Shown piece by piece: positions 46,711-55,593 of a DNA stretch of 64,000 nucleotides. The DNA lies in contig NZ_JABRXF010000001.1 in assembly GCF_013266695.1 (NCBI RefSeq), positions 1,989,736-2,053,735 of the forward strand. The letters run 5' to 3'. The stretch's first letter is position 1. Each line of letters starts with the position of its first letter. The DNA is from Hongsoonwoonella zoysiae. Its GTDB lineage: Bacteria > Pseudomonadota > Alphaproteobacteria > Rhizobiales > Stappiaceae. Position numbers and translations under genes: made by a program. Under the pieces are notes generated by a model that was given only the letters and a program-made list of their open reading frames with translations, had not been told where the DNA came from and ran no database searches.

Positions 46711-47547
46711 ATGACAAAACGAGCTTCGCAGAGGGCGCCAAGACTGAAAGACGCGGATATGAACCTGCGCCTCGACAAGGACGCTTACGAAAAGGAGCTT
46801 GTCGAGCTGCAGCGCAGGCTTGCGCAGATCCAGCAGGCTTATCTCTTTTCCGGCCGGTCCGGCGTGATCGTTCTGGAAGGGTGGGATGCTGGCGGGAAAG
46901 GTGGCACGATCCGCAGGATTTCGGCGGCGCTTGACCCGCGCAGCTTCAAGGTCTGGCCAATCGGCGCGCCACGCCGCTATTACCTGGAACGCCACTATCT
47001 GCTGCGTTTCATGGAACGGTTGCCGCCTTCTGGCGCGATCACCGCCTTCGACCGATCGTGGTACGGGCGGGTGCTTGTGGAACGTGTCGAGGAATTGACG
47101 CCCAGGGAGCGCTGGAAGGCGGCCTATCGGGAAATCAATGACTTCGAGCGGATGCTCGTCGATTACGGAACCCGCGTCGTCAAGCTCTTCTTCCATATCA
47201 CGCCGGAGGAGCAACTCGCCCGCCTGGAAGAACGCGTGAAGAACCCGCTCAAGCGCTGGAAACTCTCCTATGAGGATTTCAGGAACCGGAGCCGCTGGAG
47301 CGATTATGCCGAGGCGATTGACGACATGTTCGAGAAAACGTCGACCGTTGTCGCGCCCTGGCATCTCATTCCGGCCAACAACAAGAAATACGCGCGGATC
47401 GCCGCGATGAAGGAAATCGTCAGGTGCTTCGGCAAGGACATCGACCTTGATCCGCCGATGCTCGACGAAAGCGTGCTGGCGGAGGCGCGCAAGCATTTGA
47501 ATCTCAATCCCGGACTTTTGGAAAGTCTCGCCGGCAGGACCGAATAG
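46711..47547 (+). CDS. ppk2: Polyphosphate kinase 2
   Basis: Transfers phosphate between polyphosphate and nucleotides. The 278-residue single-domain protein has Walker A EGWDAGGKGGTIRR, the lid region LDPRSFKVWPIGAP, and Walker B AFDRSWYGRVLVERVE. Size and sequence fit class I PPK2, which phosphorylates ADP or GDP. The ATG at 46711 is chosen; the ribosome site is weak. An antisense frame of 911 codons covers this gene and the next and is an artefact. Confidence 0.94.
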   Translation: MTKRASQRAPRLKDADMNLRLDKDAYEKELVELQRRLAQIQQAYLFSGRSGVIVLEGWDAGGKGGTIRRISAALDPRSFKVWPIGAPRRYYLERHYLLRFMERLPPSGAITAFDRSWYGRVLVERVEELTPRERWKAAYREINDFERMLVDYGTRVVKLFFHITPEEQLARLEERVKNPLKRWKLSYEDFRNRSRWSDYAEAIDDMFEKTSTVVAPWHLIPANNKKYARIAAMKEIVRCFGKDIDLDPPMLDESVLAEARKHLNLNPGLLESLAGRTE

Positions 47548-47613
47548 GCGGCGGGCAAGCCGGCGGTTGCGCTCGATCAAGGACGCGGCGCGGGCTTGCC
47601 GCATACTTCGGCG

Positions 47614-49455
47614 ATGGCTCAGGAATCCACGGACACGATCGATATCATTGGGGCCGGGGACGCCGGCACGCTTCCGGGTCTTTTTCATCGGCGGGCGGGC
47701 CGAAGTCCACAAGCTTGCGCCTATCGCGAGTTTCGGGGAGGGCGGTGGACGGAGTTCAGCTGGTCCGAAATGGCCGCGCGGGTCGGCCGGTTCCGCGCGC
47801 ATCTCGAGCGTCTCGGGTTCAAGCGTGGCGATCGTGCGGCCGTCCTGTTGGCGAATGGCACCGACTGGGTCGTCTTCGACATCGCGGCAATGACAAGCGG
47901 CCTGATCACAGTGCCTCTCTATGCGCATGACAGCCCGCAAGCGGTCGCTTTCATTCTGAAGGATTCCGGCGCACGGCTCCTTTTCACGGACAATGAAGAG
48001 CGCTGGGCTGCGATTGCGCCGCATCTTGAGCATTGCGATACGCTCGAGCACGTCTGGCTTCGCGACGGCGCGCATGCCGGCCGGAAAAAGCAAGCTTCCG
48101 GGCCGCAGGTTGTTGCGTATGCCGAGGCGGGCGACGACGTGCCTGCGAGCGAAGGCGCACCGGCGTGCGGAAGCGGCGATGTCGCAACGATTGTCTACAC
48201 CTCCGGTACCACCGGCCGGCCCAAGGGCGTGATGCTGACGCACGAGGCGCTTTTGTGGAACGCCGAAGCAGTGACGAAATTCATTCCCCCGCTCAGGAGC
48301 GATATCTTTCTGTCGCTCCTGCCTCTTGCCCATACGTTCGAGCGGACGATGGGCTATTACCTGGCCGTGATGTGCGGGGCCACGGTGGCATACGCGCGGT
48401 CGATCGAGACCTTGCGGGAAGATTTGCGCGTCATTCGTCCGACGATCCTGATCGCGGTACCAAGGCTCTATGAAAGGATCCATGACGGGATCCTCAAAAA
48501 GGCGCCGGGCGGTCTGAAGAAAATGTTCATGGCGCGCGCGGCGGATATCGGCTGGCGGCTGTTCGAGGCGCGTCACGGAAGGGGGGCTCGTCCGGGCGTT
48601 TTTGAACGGTTCGTGTTGTGGCCCTTGCTTCGCCGCCTCGTTGCCGCGCCTGTGCTTGAAGCTTTCGGAAGGCGCTTGCGGGTCGCCGTCAGTGGCGGTG
48701 CGCCTTTGACGGAGGACGTCAGTCATTTTCTCATCGGACTGGGGCTGCCTCTCGTGGAAGGCTACGGCCTTACGGAAGCCTCGCCCGTGGTCACCGCTAC
48801 GACGTTGGAAGACAATCTGCCCGGGTCGGTCGGCAGGCCGCTCGATGGTCTTGAGGTAAGGATCGGGGAGGGCGGCGAGCTTCTCGTGCGCTCGCCTTCG
48901 CTCATGAAGGGATACTGGAAGGCGCCGGATGCGACGCGCGAAACGATCACGGCAGATGGTTGGTTGAAGACGGGCGATGTCGCCGAAATCCGCGACGGCC
49001 GCGTATACATTGTCGGGCGGTTGAAGGATCTCATCGTACTTTCGACCGGGAAGAACGTGGGGCCGGGGGAGATTGAGGCGACGATCCGGGCCGATCCGTT
49101 GTTCGAGCAGGTCTGCGTCGTCGGTGACCGCCGCCCCTGCCTTGCCGCGGTGGCGACCTTGAACGCCGATGCATGGGCAGCGTTTTGCCGGGAAAACGGG
49201 CTCGACCCGAAGAACCCGGACGATGTGACGGCGCGGCGTGCCGTCCTGGGCAAGATCGATGACCTGACGGTTCACCTGCCGGCCTATGCGAAAGTGCGAG
49301 GCGTCCATCTCGTTCTTTCCCCCTGGACGGTCGAAGACGGCATTTTGACGCCAACGCTGAAGGTAAAACGACATGTGGTCGACAAGCGCTACGAGAAGGA
49401 AATCGGGAAGCTCTATGCCGACCTTTCAGGTGCCGCGAAAACAGCGACCGCTTAG
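47614..49455 (+). CDS. Long-chain acyl-CoA synthetase-like AMP-forming ligase
   Basis: A 613-residue ANL-superfamily enzyme that activates a carboxylic acid to acyl-AMP and then acyl-CoA. Motifs: IVYTSGTTGRPKGVMLTHE, GYGLTEASPVV, DGWLKTGD, and the C-terminal Lys region TPTLKVKR. The form with FMARAADIGWRLF and YLAVMCGATVAYA resembles FadD15-like enzymes. An in-frame TTG lies at 47596. Its end overlaps the next gene by 41 bp, so the trio to 51617 is co-transcribed. Confidence 0.92.
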   Translation: MAQESTDTIDIIGAGDAGTLPGLFHRRAGRSPQACAYREFRGGRWTEFSWSEMAARVGRFRAHLERLGFKRGDRAAVLLANGTDWVVFDIAAMTSGLITVPLYAHDSPQAVAFILKDSGARLLFTDNEERWAAIAPHLEHCDTLEHVWLRDGAHAGRKKQASGPQVVAYAEAGDDVPASEGAPACGSGDVATIVYTSGTTGRPKGVMLTHEALLWNAEAVTKFIPPLRSDIFLSLLPLAHTFERTMGYYLAVMCGATVAYARSIETLREDLRVIRPTILIAVPRLYERIHDGILKKAPGGLKKMFMARAADIGWRLFEARHGRGARPGVFERFVLWPLLRRLVAAPVLEAFGRRLRVAVSGGAPLTEDVSHFLIGLGLPLVEGYGLTEASPVVTATTLEDNLPGSVGRPLDGLEVRIGEGGELLVRSPSLMKGYWKAPDATRETITADGWLKTGDVAEIRDGRVYIVGRLKDLIVLSTGKNVGPGEIEATIRADPLFEQVCVVGDRRPCLAAVATLNADAWAAFCRENGLDPKNPDDVTARRAVLGKIDDLTVHLPAYAKVRGVHLVLSPWTVEDGILTPTLKVKRHVVDKRYEKEIGKLYADLSGAAKTATA

Positions 49456-50254
49456 GCTGATCGAAGCCGAGGTCGTCGACCCTGAAACCCTGCCGCCCGC
49501 GGAGCGGCACGCGTTGTTCGACCAGTTGTTCCTGGTGCACGAAGAGATCTTTTCCGGTGTCGACCGGAAGGAATTCATCGCGGCGCTTGTGCGTGAAGAT
49601 GCCAGGAGAAGCCGCATCCAGCTTTATCGGAACGAGCGCGGGCATATCGTCGGGTATTGCGCCGTGCATGTGCTTGAACGCCGCTTCATGAGGCGCACCA
49701 TCGCCGTTTTACGTGCCGAGGCGGGGTTGCTTCCCGTCTATCGCGGATCGGGAATGACATTGTGGTTCGGCGCGAAAGAGGCCTTCCGGTACAAGATGCG
49801 CCATCCCTTCAGGACGGTCGTTCTTTTCACCATCGCCGTTCATCCGTCGAGCTTTCACATGATGAGCCGGTATTTCTGGCGTTGCTATCCCTATCCGGGG
49901 CGAAGGATACCGCTGCGCTGGCGCAAGCTTCTCATTTTTCTTGCCCGCACCAGTGATGACGAACCCGTCGACCCGGGCGAGCCTCTGATCCTGCGCGACC
50001 GCTGGATCACCCGCGAAAGCGGAGAGGATGCCGCAGCCTGGCGCAAAAGCCCGCATGAGGATGTGAGGTACTTTCTGGCGATCAACCCGCGCTACCATGA
50101 GGGGGAGGGAGTTGCTTTCCTGGCGCCGCTTTCCACCCCGAACCTCGCCATATCGCTTCTCCTCTACCTCTGGCATTTCGTGCCTTCCGCGATCATGCGT
50201 ATGTCGAACCGGTGCCGCGGTTCAGATCGTTCCAAGGGGGCGGCAAAGGCGTGA
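49415..50254 (+). CDS. GNAT-like/acyltransferase-like protein of unknown function
   Basis: A 279-residue protein with an N-terminal region recalling GNAT folds (FDQLFLVHEEIFSG; IVGYCAVHVLERRF), then AGLLPVYRGSGMTLWFGAKE and membrane-near basic stretches (IPLRWRKLLIFLARTS). It overlaps the acyl-CoA synthetase gene by 41 bp, so it may use that enzyme's product; this is inference. I do not recognise the family with certainty. Confidence 0.65.
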   Translation: MPTFQVPRKQRPLRLIEAEVVDPETLPPAERHALFDQLFLVHEEIFSGVDRKEFIAALVREDARRSRIQLYRNERGHIVGYCAVHVLERRFMRRTIAVLRAEAGLLPVYRGSGMTLWFGAKEAFRYKMRHPFRTVVLFTIAVHPSSFHMMSRYFWRCYPYPGRRIPLRWRKLLIFLARTSDDEPVDPGEPLILRDRWITRESGEDAAAWRKSPHEDVRYFLAINPRYHEGEGVAFLAPLSTPNLAISLLLYLWHFVPSAIMRMSNRCRGSDRSKGAAKA

Positions 50255-50447
50255 GAGACTTTGCCACATGGCGCATGCCTGCCTGCTCCGGCAGGTCGCC
50301 GCGATGCGATGGTAAAAGGTCGATCGTCCGTCAAGCGAATTCGCCAAGTAGTTCCGCCGTATGAGGTCGGGTTTTGGCCCGAAGAAACTTGTCAGATATG
50401 ATGAATTGCGCGACCCTTTGCGCTTGCTTCGTCCATGGAGGTTTGCC

Positions 50448-51617
50448 GTGACCATGACGAATGCGGATGCTCTGCAAAAAGATGCCGCCAGCTTCGGCCT
50501 TCTTGCTTATGGCGGAGCTGCGATTTCCCTGATGTTCTGCTTCTGGTCGGCAGTCATCCAGACTGCGGCACCCCTTCTCGGCTTGTCCGTTATAGGCATC
50601 AACCCGCATGTTCAGGCGGTCTTCATGTGGTTTTTTTCGGCGGCTGCCGTCGCCGGGCTCCTGTTGGACAAAAAACGCCACGGTATCCTACTTCCGTCCG
50701 TGTTGGGCATACTGGCGTTCATCGTCATCCTCGGCACGCTCTACACGTATTACGATCCGGCAATTCTTGCGTCGGGGTATGTCCTCTTGCTTGCCGCCGC
50801 ATTCCTGAACCGCAACCAGATGCTGATTTTTCTCAAGCGCAAGGTCGAGGCTCAGGCAAAGGAACTTGCGGAAGTCAACATGGCGCTCGAAAGCCGGGTT
50901 TCCAGCCAGGTCCGGCAGATCGAAAAGCTCGCGAGGCTCAAGCGGTTTCTTCCCTCCGAAGTTGCCGATCTCGTGCTTGCGGAAGGCAAGGAAAGCATGC
51001 TGGAGAGCCACCGCAGGTACATCGCCTGCGTCTTTTGCGATATCCGCCGGTTCTCCGCCATGACGGAGAGCATGGAGCCCGAAGACCTGATGGATGTGCT
51101 GCGCTCCTTTCATGAGGAGGTCGGGAGGCTCGCCGTAAAGCACGGCGGAACCATCGGATTTCGCGCAGGCGACGGCGTCATGATTTTCTTCAACGATCCG
51201 ATCCCTTGCGAGGATCCGGACGGGCGGGCGGTTCACATGGCTTTCGACATCAAGTCCGCCTTTGCGGGACTGTCTGAAAGATGGGCCAAACTCGGCATGG
51301 AATTCGGGATCGGGATCGGCGTGGCGAGCGGATATGCGACGATGGGCATCATCGGCGTGGAAGGCAGGTACGATTACACGCCGATCGGTAATGCGGTGAA
51401 CCTCGCAGCCCGCCTCAGCGATCACGCCCAGGACGGTGAAATTCTCGTAAGCCGGCGGACTTTCGCGGAAATCGAACACTGCGCGGAGGCGCGCGCCCTT
51501 GGCGACGTTCCCCTGAAGGGCCTCTCCCAGCCCGCTGAAATATACGCTTTGGAAGCCCTGCCCGGCGCGGCGGCCGCCCCGGGCGGAGAGAAAAGCAGCT
51601 CCACGGTCGACCTTTGA
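50448..51617 (+). CDS. Membrane-bound class III adenylate cyclase
   Basis: A 389-residue protein: four membrane helices in the first 120 residues, a coiled-coil linker (VEAQAKELAEVNMALESR), then a class III cyclase domain (about 180-370) with FCDIRRFSAM, FRAGDGVMIFFNDP carrying the metal Asp residues, and YDYTPIGNAVNLAARL. GTG at 50448 sits behind GGAGG at 6 nt and is preferred over an ATG at 50454. Unlike the cyclase at 13292 it has no large periplasmic sensor. It may be part of the acyl-CoA synthetase operon, 193 bp away. Confidence 0.92.
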   Translation: MTMTNADALQKDAASFGLLAYGGAAISLMFCFWSAVIQTAAPLLGLSVIGINPHVQAVFMWFFSAAAVAGLLLDKKRHGILLPSVLGILAFIVILGTLYTYYDPAILASGYVLLLAAAFLNRNQMLIFLKRKVEAQAKELAEVNMALESRVSSQVRQIEKLARLKRFLPSEVADLVLAEGKESMLESHRRYIACVFCDIRRFSAMTESMEPEDLMDVLRSFHEEVGRLAVKHGGTIGFRAGDGVMIFFNDPIPCEDPDGRAVHMAFDIKSAFAGLSERWAKLGMEFGIGIGVASGYATMGIIGVEGRYDYTPIGNAVNLAARLSDHAQDGEILVSRRTFAEIEHCAEARALGDVPLKGLSQPAEIYALEALPGAAAAPGGEKSSSTVDL

Positions 51618-51786
51618 GCGCGCGATGCGCTGAACGTTCGCCAAACGGCGGAAAAGCAGAACCTTCAACCCGATACACGGGCGTCGGCATGTGATAATAT
51701 TCCGTTGCGTAAGAAAAAGAGGCGAAATCAATCCGAAAACGCCTTTCGCAAATTTGGTCGCTCTAACGTCTCAAGGGAGGCAGACA

Positions 51787-53181
51787 ATGGCGACGTGGAC
51801 ACCTGATCCAAGTTTCTATCCATCGCCCCGCATGGCCATGAAAGCGCCGCAGGAAAAGCTTGCCTATGTGGCGGCCTTCGATCCTGACCGTAAGAAACCC
51901 GATGCGATCGCGGTCGTCGATGTCGACCCCGCTTCGGGCAGCTACGGCAGCATCGTCGGGCAGACGGACATGCCGGGCGTGGGCGACGAGTTGCATCACT
52001 TCGGTTGGAACGCCTGCAGCTCCTGCCTTTGTCCGAATGCGCCGCATCCGCATTCCGAAAGGCGCTATCTGGTGGTGCCGGGCCTTCGCTCGTCGCGCTT
52101 GCATATTCTCGATACCAAGCCCGATCCGAAACATCCGAAGATCGTCAAGGTGATCGAGCCTGAAGAGATTGCCGAAAAGGCCGGCTATTCGCGCCTTCAT
52201 ACGATCCATTGCGGGCCGGAGGGCATTTATGTGAACGCGCTGGGCAACGCGCAAGGCGAAGCGCCCGGCGGCATCTTTCTCGTGGATCATGAAACTTTCG
52301 AGGTGCGCGGGCGATGGGAGGTCGAGCGCGGGTCTCAGGAGCTTGCCTATGATTTCTGGTGGCACCTGGGCTACGACACGATGGTCACCAGCGAATGGGG
52401 AACGCCCAAAACCTTTGAGGAGGGGCTGATCCCGGAAGTGCTTCTCGGCGCGAAATACGGTCGCCGGCTGCACTTCTGGGACCTGCACAAGCGCAAGCAC
52501 CTGCAGGAAATAGACCTTGGCGACAAGTATCAGCTCGTTTTCGAGCTGCGCCCGGCGCACGACCCGACGAAGGCCTACGGGTTCGTCGGCGTGGTCATAA
52601 GCCTTGAAGACCTCTCCTCGTCCATCTGGACCTGGTACAGGGATGGCGACAAATGGGCGATCAAGAAAGTGATCGACATTCCGGCCGAACCGGCCGACCC
52701 CGATCAGCTACCCCCGCTCCTGAAAGGCTTCAAGGCGGTGCCGCCGCTTGTCACCGACATCGACCTTTCGATGGATGACCGGTTCCTTTACGTCTCCTGC
52801 TGGGGCACCGGCGACATGCACCAGTATGACGTGAGCGATCCCTTCAACCCGAAGCTGACCGGGAAGGTGCGCATCGGCGGCATCGTCTCCAAGGCTGCCC
52901 ATCCCGGCGCTTCCAACGGGGCGCTTTCGGGCGGGCCCCAGATGGTCGAGATCAGCCGCGACGGGCGGCGGGTCTATTTCACGAACTCGCTTTATGGCGC
53001 GATCGATCCGCAGTTCTATCCGGACGGCATTGACGGCTGGATGGTGAAGCTCGATGCCGGCGAAAACGGCGGGATCGAATTCGATCCGAAGTTTTTCGTG
53101 GAGTGGCCCAAGGGGCATCGCCCGCATCAGGTGCGCCTGGAAGGCGGCGACTGCTCGTCGGATTCCTATTGCTACCCGTGA
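51787..53181 (+). CDS. mtoX: Methanethiol oxidase (selenium-binding protein SBP56 family)
   Basis: Oxidises methanethiol to formaldehyde, hydrogen sulfide and hydrogen peroxide in the characterised bacterial member. The 464-residue protein has the family's CSSCLCPNAPHPHSERRYLVVPGLRSS-type N-terminal Cys block, RLHTIHCGPEGIYVNALG, DIDLSMDDRFLYVSCWGTGDMHQYD and the C-terminal HRPHQVRLEGGDCSSDSYCYP end. The ATG at 51787 follows GGGAGGCAGACA. Formaldehyde made here could feed FrmA/FghA. Substrate assignment rests on family membership. Confidence 0.88.
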   Translation: MATWTPDPSFYPSPRMAMKAPQEKLAYVAAFDPDRKKPDAIAVVDVDPASGSYGSIVGQTDMPGVGDELHHFGWNACSSCLCPNAPHPHSERRYLVVPGLRSSRLHILDTKPDPKHPKIVKVIEPEEIAEKAGYSRLHTIHCGPEGIYVNALGNAQGEAPGGIFLVDHETFEVRGRWEVERGSQELAYDFWWHLGYDTMVTSEWGTPKTFEEGLIPEVLLGAKYGRRLHFWDLHKRKHLQEIDLGDKYQLVFELRPAHDPTKAYGFVGVVISLEDLSSSIWTWYRDGDKWAIKKVIDIPAEPADPDQLPPLLKGFKAVPPLVTDIDLSMDDRFLYVSCWGTGDMHQYDVSDPFNPKLTGKVRIGGIVSKAAHPGASNGALSGGPQMVEISRDGRRVYFTNSLYGAIDPQFYPDGIDGWMVKLDAGENGGIEFDPKFFVEWPKGHRPHQVRLEGGDCSSDSYCYP

Positions 53182-53214
53182 GGCAGGCGGGGTGACGGCG
53201 GCTGAGACAGCGCG

Positions 53215-53844
53215 GTGACGCAGCTCTGGCCCTGGCTGACCCTTGCGGGGCTGGGTGCCTTTCACGGGCTCAACCCCGCCATGGGCTGGCTTTTCGCCGT
53301 TGCCCTCGGCCAACACAGGAAAAGCCGGCGGGTGGTGGTCCTGTCCCTGATCCCGATCGCGGCCGGACATTCCGTGGCAATCATCGTCGTTGTCGCGCTC
53401 GTCGTCGGGCTCGGCGTCGTTGTCGATGCGGATCTGATCCGCGTCGGAGGCGGCCTGGTCCTGATCTCCTGGGCGGTCTATCACCAGGTCTACGGCCACC
53501 TCCACAAGGTGCGCTTCGGCATGCAGACGAGCATGGCAGGTCTTGGCATCTGGTCGTTTCTCATGGCGAGCGCCCACGGTGCGGGGCTGATGCTGGTGCC
53601 GGTGCTGATCCCGCTTTGCCTTTCCGGAACGCCCGCGCAGGAACTGACGGCGGCCGGATCGATCGGCATCTCGCTTGCCGCCGTCGGGGTCCACACGGTT
53701 TCCATGCTTGCGGTTACGGGCGTTATCGCGCTCAGCGTCTATCAGTGGCTCGGCCTTGCCTTCCTTCGGCGCGGCTGGATCAATCTCGATCTCCTGTGGA
53801 CCGTTGCCCTGGCGGCGGCGGGCGTCATCCTGATTGTCCTTTGA
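53215..53844 (+). CDS. Membrane protein downstream of mtoX
   Basis: A 209-residue protein with about six helices and conserved His motifs in or near helices: FHGLNPAMGW, AAGHSVAII and ASAHGAGLML. The layout recalls NicO/RcnA-like metal transporters and small thiol-handling membrane proteins. GTG start, 33 bp after mtoX on the same strand. It may deliver copper or another metal to the oxidase; this is inference. Confidence 0.72.
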   Translation: MTQLWPWLTLAGLGAFHGLNPAMGWLFAVALGQHRKSRRVVVLSLIPIAAGHSVAIIVVVALVVGLGVVVDADLIRVGGGLVLISWAVYHQVYGHLHKVRFGMQTSMAGLGIWSFLMASAHGAGLMLVPVLIPLCLSGTPAQELTAAGSIGISLAAVGVHTVSMLAVTGVIALSVYQWLGLAFLRRGWINLDLLWTVALAAAGVILIVL

Positions 53845-53915
53845 GCGTTACAGCCGAACGCTTCGTCAACCTGCAAATGAAATGTCGAAACGTCACTTCT
53901 GACGAAGAGTCTAGA

Positions 53916-54548
53916 ATGAAAATGGCAGAAAAATCCGTTGCTCCGAAGGTTGTGATTAAAGTAATTTGTTCATTATTTTTAATGTTCTTCCTGGATGTTC
54001 AAGCAACGTCTCAGGATATTTCAAGTTCATATACGACGCTCGATTTCGAAAATTCCTGCGGTCCTGCCAGAAATTCATCTGACGGCATGTCTGTAGCCAT
54101 GACATGCCCCGGATATGGCTCCTATGTCGTTCATTTCGCGGAAGGCGACTTGCGGCAATCCGTAACGTTTGGCCACGCCGGCGTCGGGCCGAGGCGAGAT
54201 TACTGGCAGAGTTTCGTGGAATGGAACTCTGTCAATGACACGATCGAGTGGCGGCTTGAAGATGGACGCCCCTTCGCGACGATCCTGAGGTGGTTCATCG
54301 AAAACGTCGATCCGAACACCGGCACGCCGGAAGATAGCCAGGGCGGCGAGATTCTCGTGGTTTCGAGGGTCGCGCAGAGAGAGCCGGAGGAGGCCTGCGT
54401 CGTCGGCTATGTGGATGCGCGGGCGAACGGGCAAGCCAACGAAATCGCCCGCCGGGTCGCCGACGAAATCGCGCGGAATTTTGATTGCGAGCGCGACGAA
54501 CCGCGCTATCACGGCGAGCGTGGCCCCTACTCCGGCAACCCGTCCTGA
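53916..54548 (+). CDS. Secreted protein of unknown function
   Basis: A 210-residue precursor with a signal peptide (about residues 12-36: VIKVICSLFLMFFLDVQATS) and a mature part with Cys residues (ENSCGPARNS, VAMTCPGYGSY, EEACVVGYVD, NFDCERDE). The 5' end is AT-rich. No family recognised; Cys pairs suggest a periplasmic disulfide protein. ATG at 53916 (or 53877). Confidence 0.65.
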   Translation: MKMAEKSVAPKVVIKVICSLFLMFFLDVQATSQDISSSYTTLDFENSCGPARNSSDGMSVAMTCPGYGSYVVHFAEGDLRQSVTFGHAGVGPRRDYWQSFVEWNSVNDTIEWRLEDGRPFATILRWFIENVDPNTGTPEDSQGGEILVVSRVAQREPEEACVVGYVDARANGQANEIARRVADEIARNFDCERDEPRYHGERGPYSGNPS

Positions 54549-54651
54549 GCGTTTCGCCGGAAAAGGTTATTGAGAATTCCAGACCGTCCGGATAGGACGC
54601 AAAACCGTCTCAAGTGAATTCCTTTCGTTGCCAGCTTTGATGGAGTGCGTC

Positions 54652-55446
54652 ATGGCCGCCAGGTCCTATACTTTTTCCTACGCGATCATGCGCGCACCGG
54701 GGATAAGTGTGGCGCGGGGCCTGAGGGCGATCGACACGGGTGCGCCGGACCTCGACCGCTTCAGAACGCATCACGAAAGTTACGTCGAGGCACTTAAATC
54801 GACCGGCGCGAAAGTGACGGTGCTGGAGCCGCTCGAAGAGTTTCCGGATGCCGTTTTCGTCGAGGACACCGCGCTGTGCCTGCCCGAAGGCGCGGTCGTC
54901 ATGCGACCCGGCGCGCTTTCCAGGCTCGGAGAGGCAGCCGCAATGGCGCCGATCTTGCGCGAATTCTACGACGAAGTGCTTGAAATCGAAGGTCCCGGTT
55001 TCATCGAAGGTGGCGATATCCTGACCACTGAACGCGAAATCCTCGTCGGCCGGTCGGCCAGAACGGATGCCGACGGCGTGGCAGAGCTTCGCCGCCTCGT
55101 TTCCCGCTGGGGTTATCGTGTGCGCGAGGTGGAAACGCCGGAAGGCGTGCTGCACTTCAAGACCGACTGCTCGCTACTCGACGAGGAAACGATCCTTGCG
55201 ACCGAACGGCTTGCGGCAAGCGGCTGTTTCGAAGGCTACCGGGTGATCCTGACGGGCGAGGACGAGGAGGCGGCGGCGAACGCGATCCGCTTCAACGATC
55301 TGGTGCTTATGCCCGCGGGCTTCCCGAAAACCGCGGAGCGGATTGCAAGGGCGGGATATGAAATCCGCGAGATCGGCAATACGGAAGCCGCCAAGCTCGA
55401 CGGCGGCATGTCCTGCCTTTCGCTGAGGTTTTCTCCGGGAAAGTGA
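54652..55446 (+). CDS. ddaH: Dimethylarginine dimethylaminohydrolase-type enzyme
   Basis: A 264-residue pentein-fold hydrolase resembling DDAH: FPDAVFVEDTALCLPEGAVV, FIEGGDILTTERE, HFKTDCSLLD (catalytic His) and the nucleophile Cys in KLDGGMSCLSLRF. It would convert dimethylarginine or a related arginine derivative to citrulline plus amine. The ATG at 54652 has GGAG 6 nt upstream. Confidence 0.9.
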   Translation: MAARSYTFSYAIMRAPGISVARGLRAIDTGAPDLDRFRTHHESYVEALKSTGAKVTVLEPLEEFPDAVFVEDTALCLPEGAVVMRPGALSRLGEAAAMAPILREFYDEVLEIEGPGFIEGGDILTTEREILVGRSARTDADGVAELRRLVSRWGYRVREVETPEGVLHFKTDCSLLDEETILATERLAASGCFEGYRVILTGEDEEAAANAIRFNDLVLMPAGFPKTAERIARAGYEIREIGNTEAAKLDGGMSCLSLRFSPGK

Positions 55447-55593
55447 CGCTCGTTGGTCGATAGTGTCGTACAGCTCCGGCCAGCGAAGGCGGAAAGTAAT
55501 CCCCACTCGCGTAACCCGAGATAGATTCATCCCAGGCACCGGGCACGAGGTTCACAACCTCGCTCGGGCGGTATTTCGAAGGGATGGATATCG

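Noticed and set aside
46639-49374. 911-codon open frame on the minus strand
   Set aside because: It is antisense to ppk2 and the acyl-CoA synthetase gene, both with full catalytic motifs; its translation is Arg/His/Ala-rich and has no domain. Long antisense frames are expected in GC-rich DNA.
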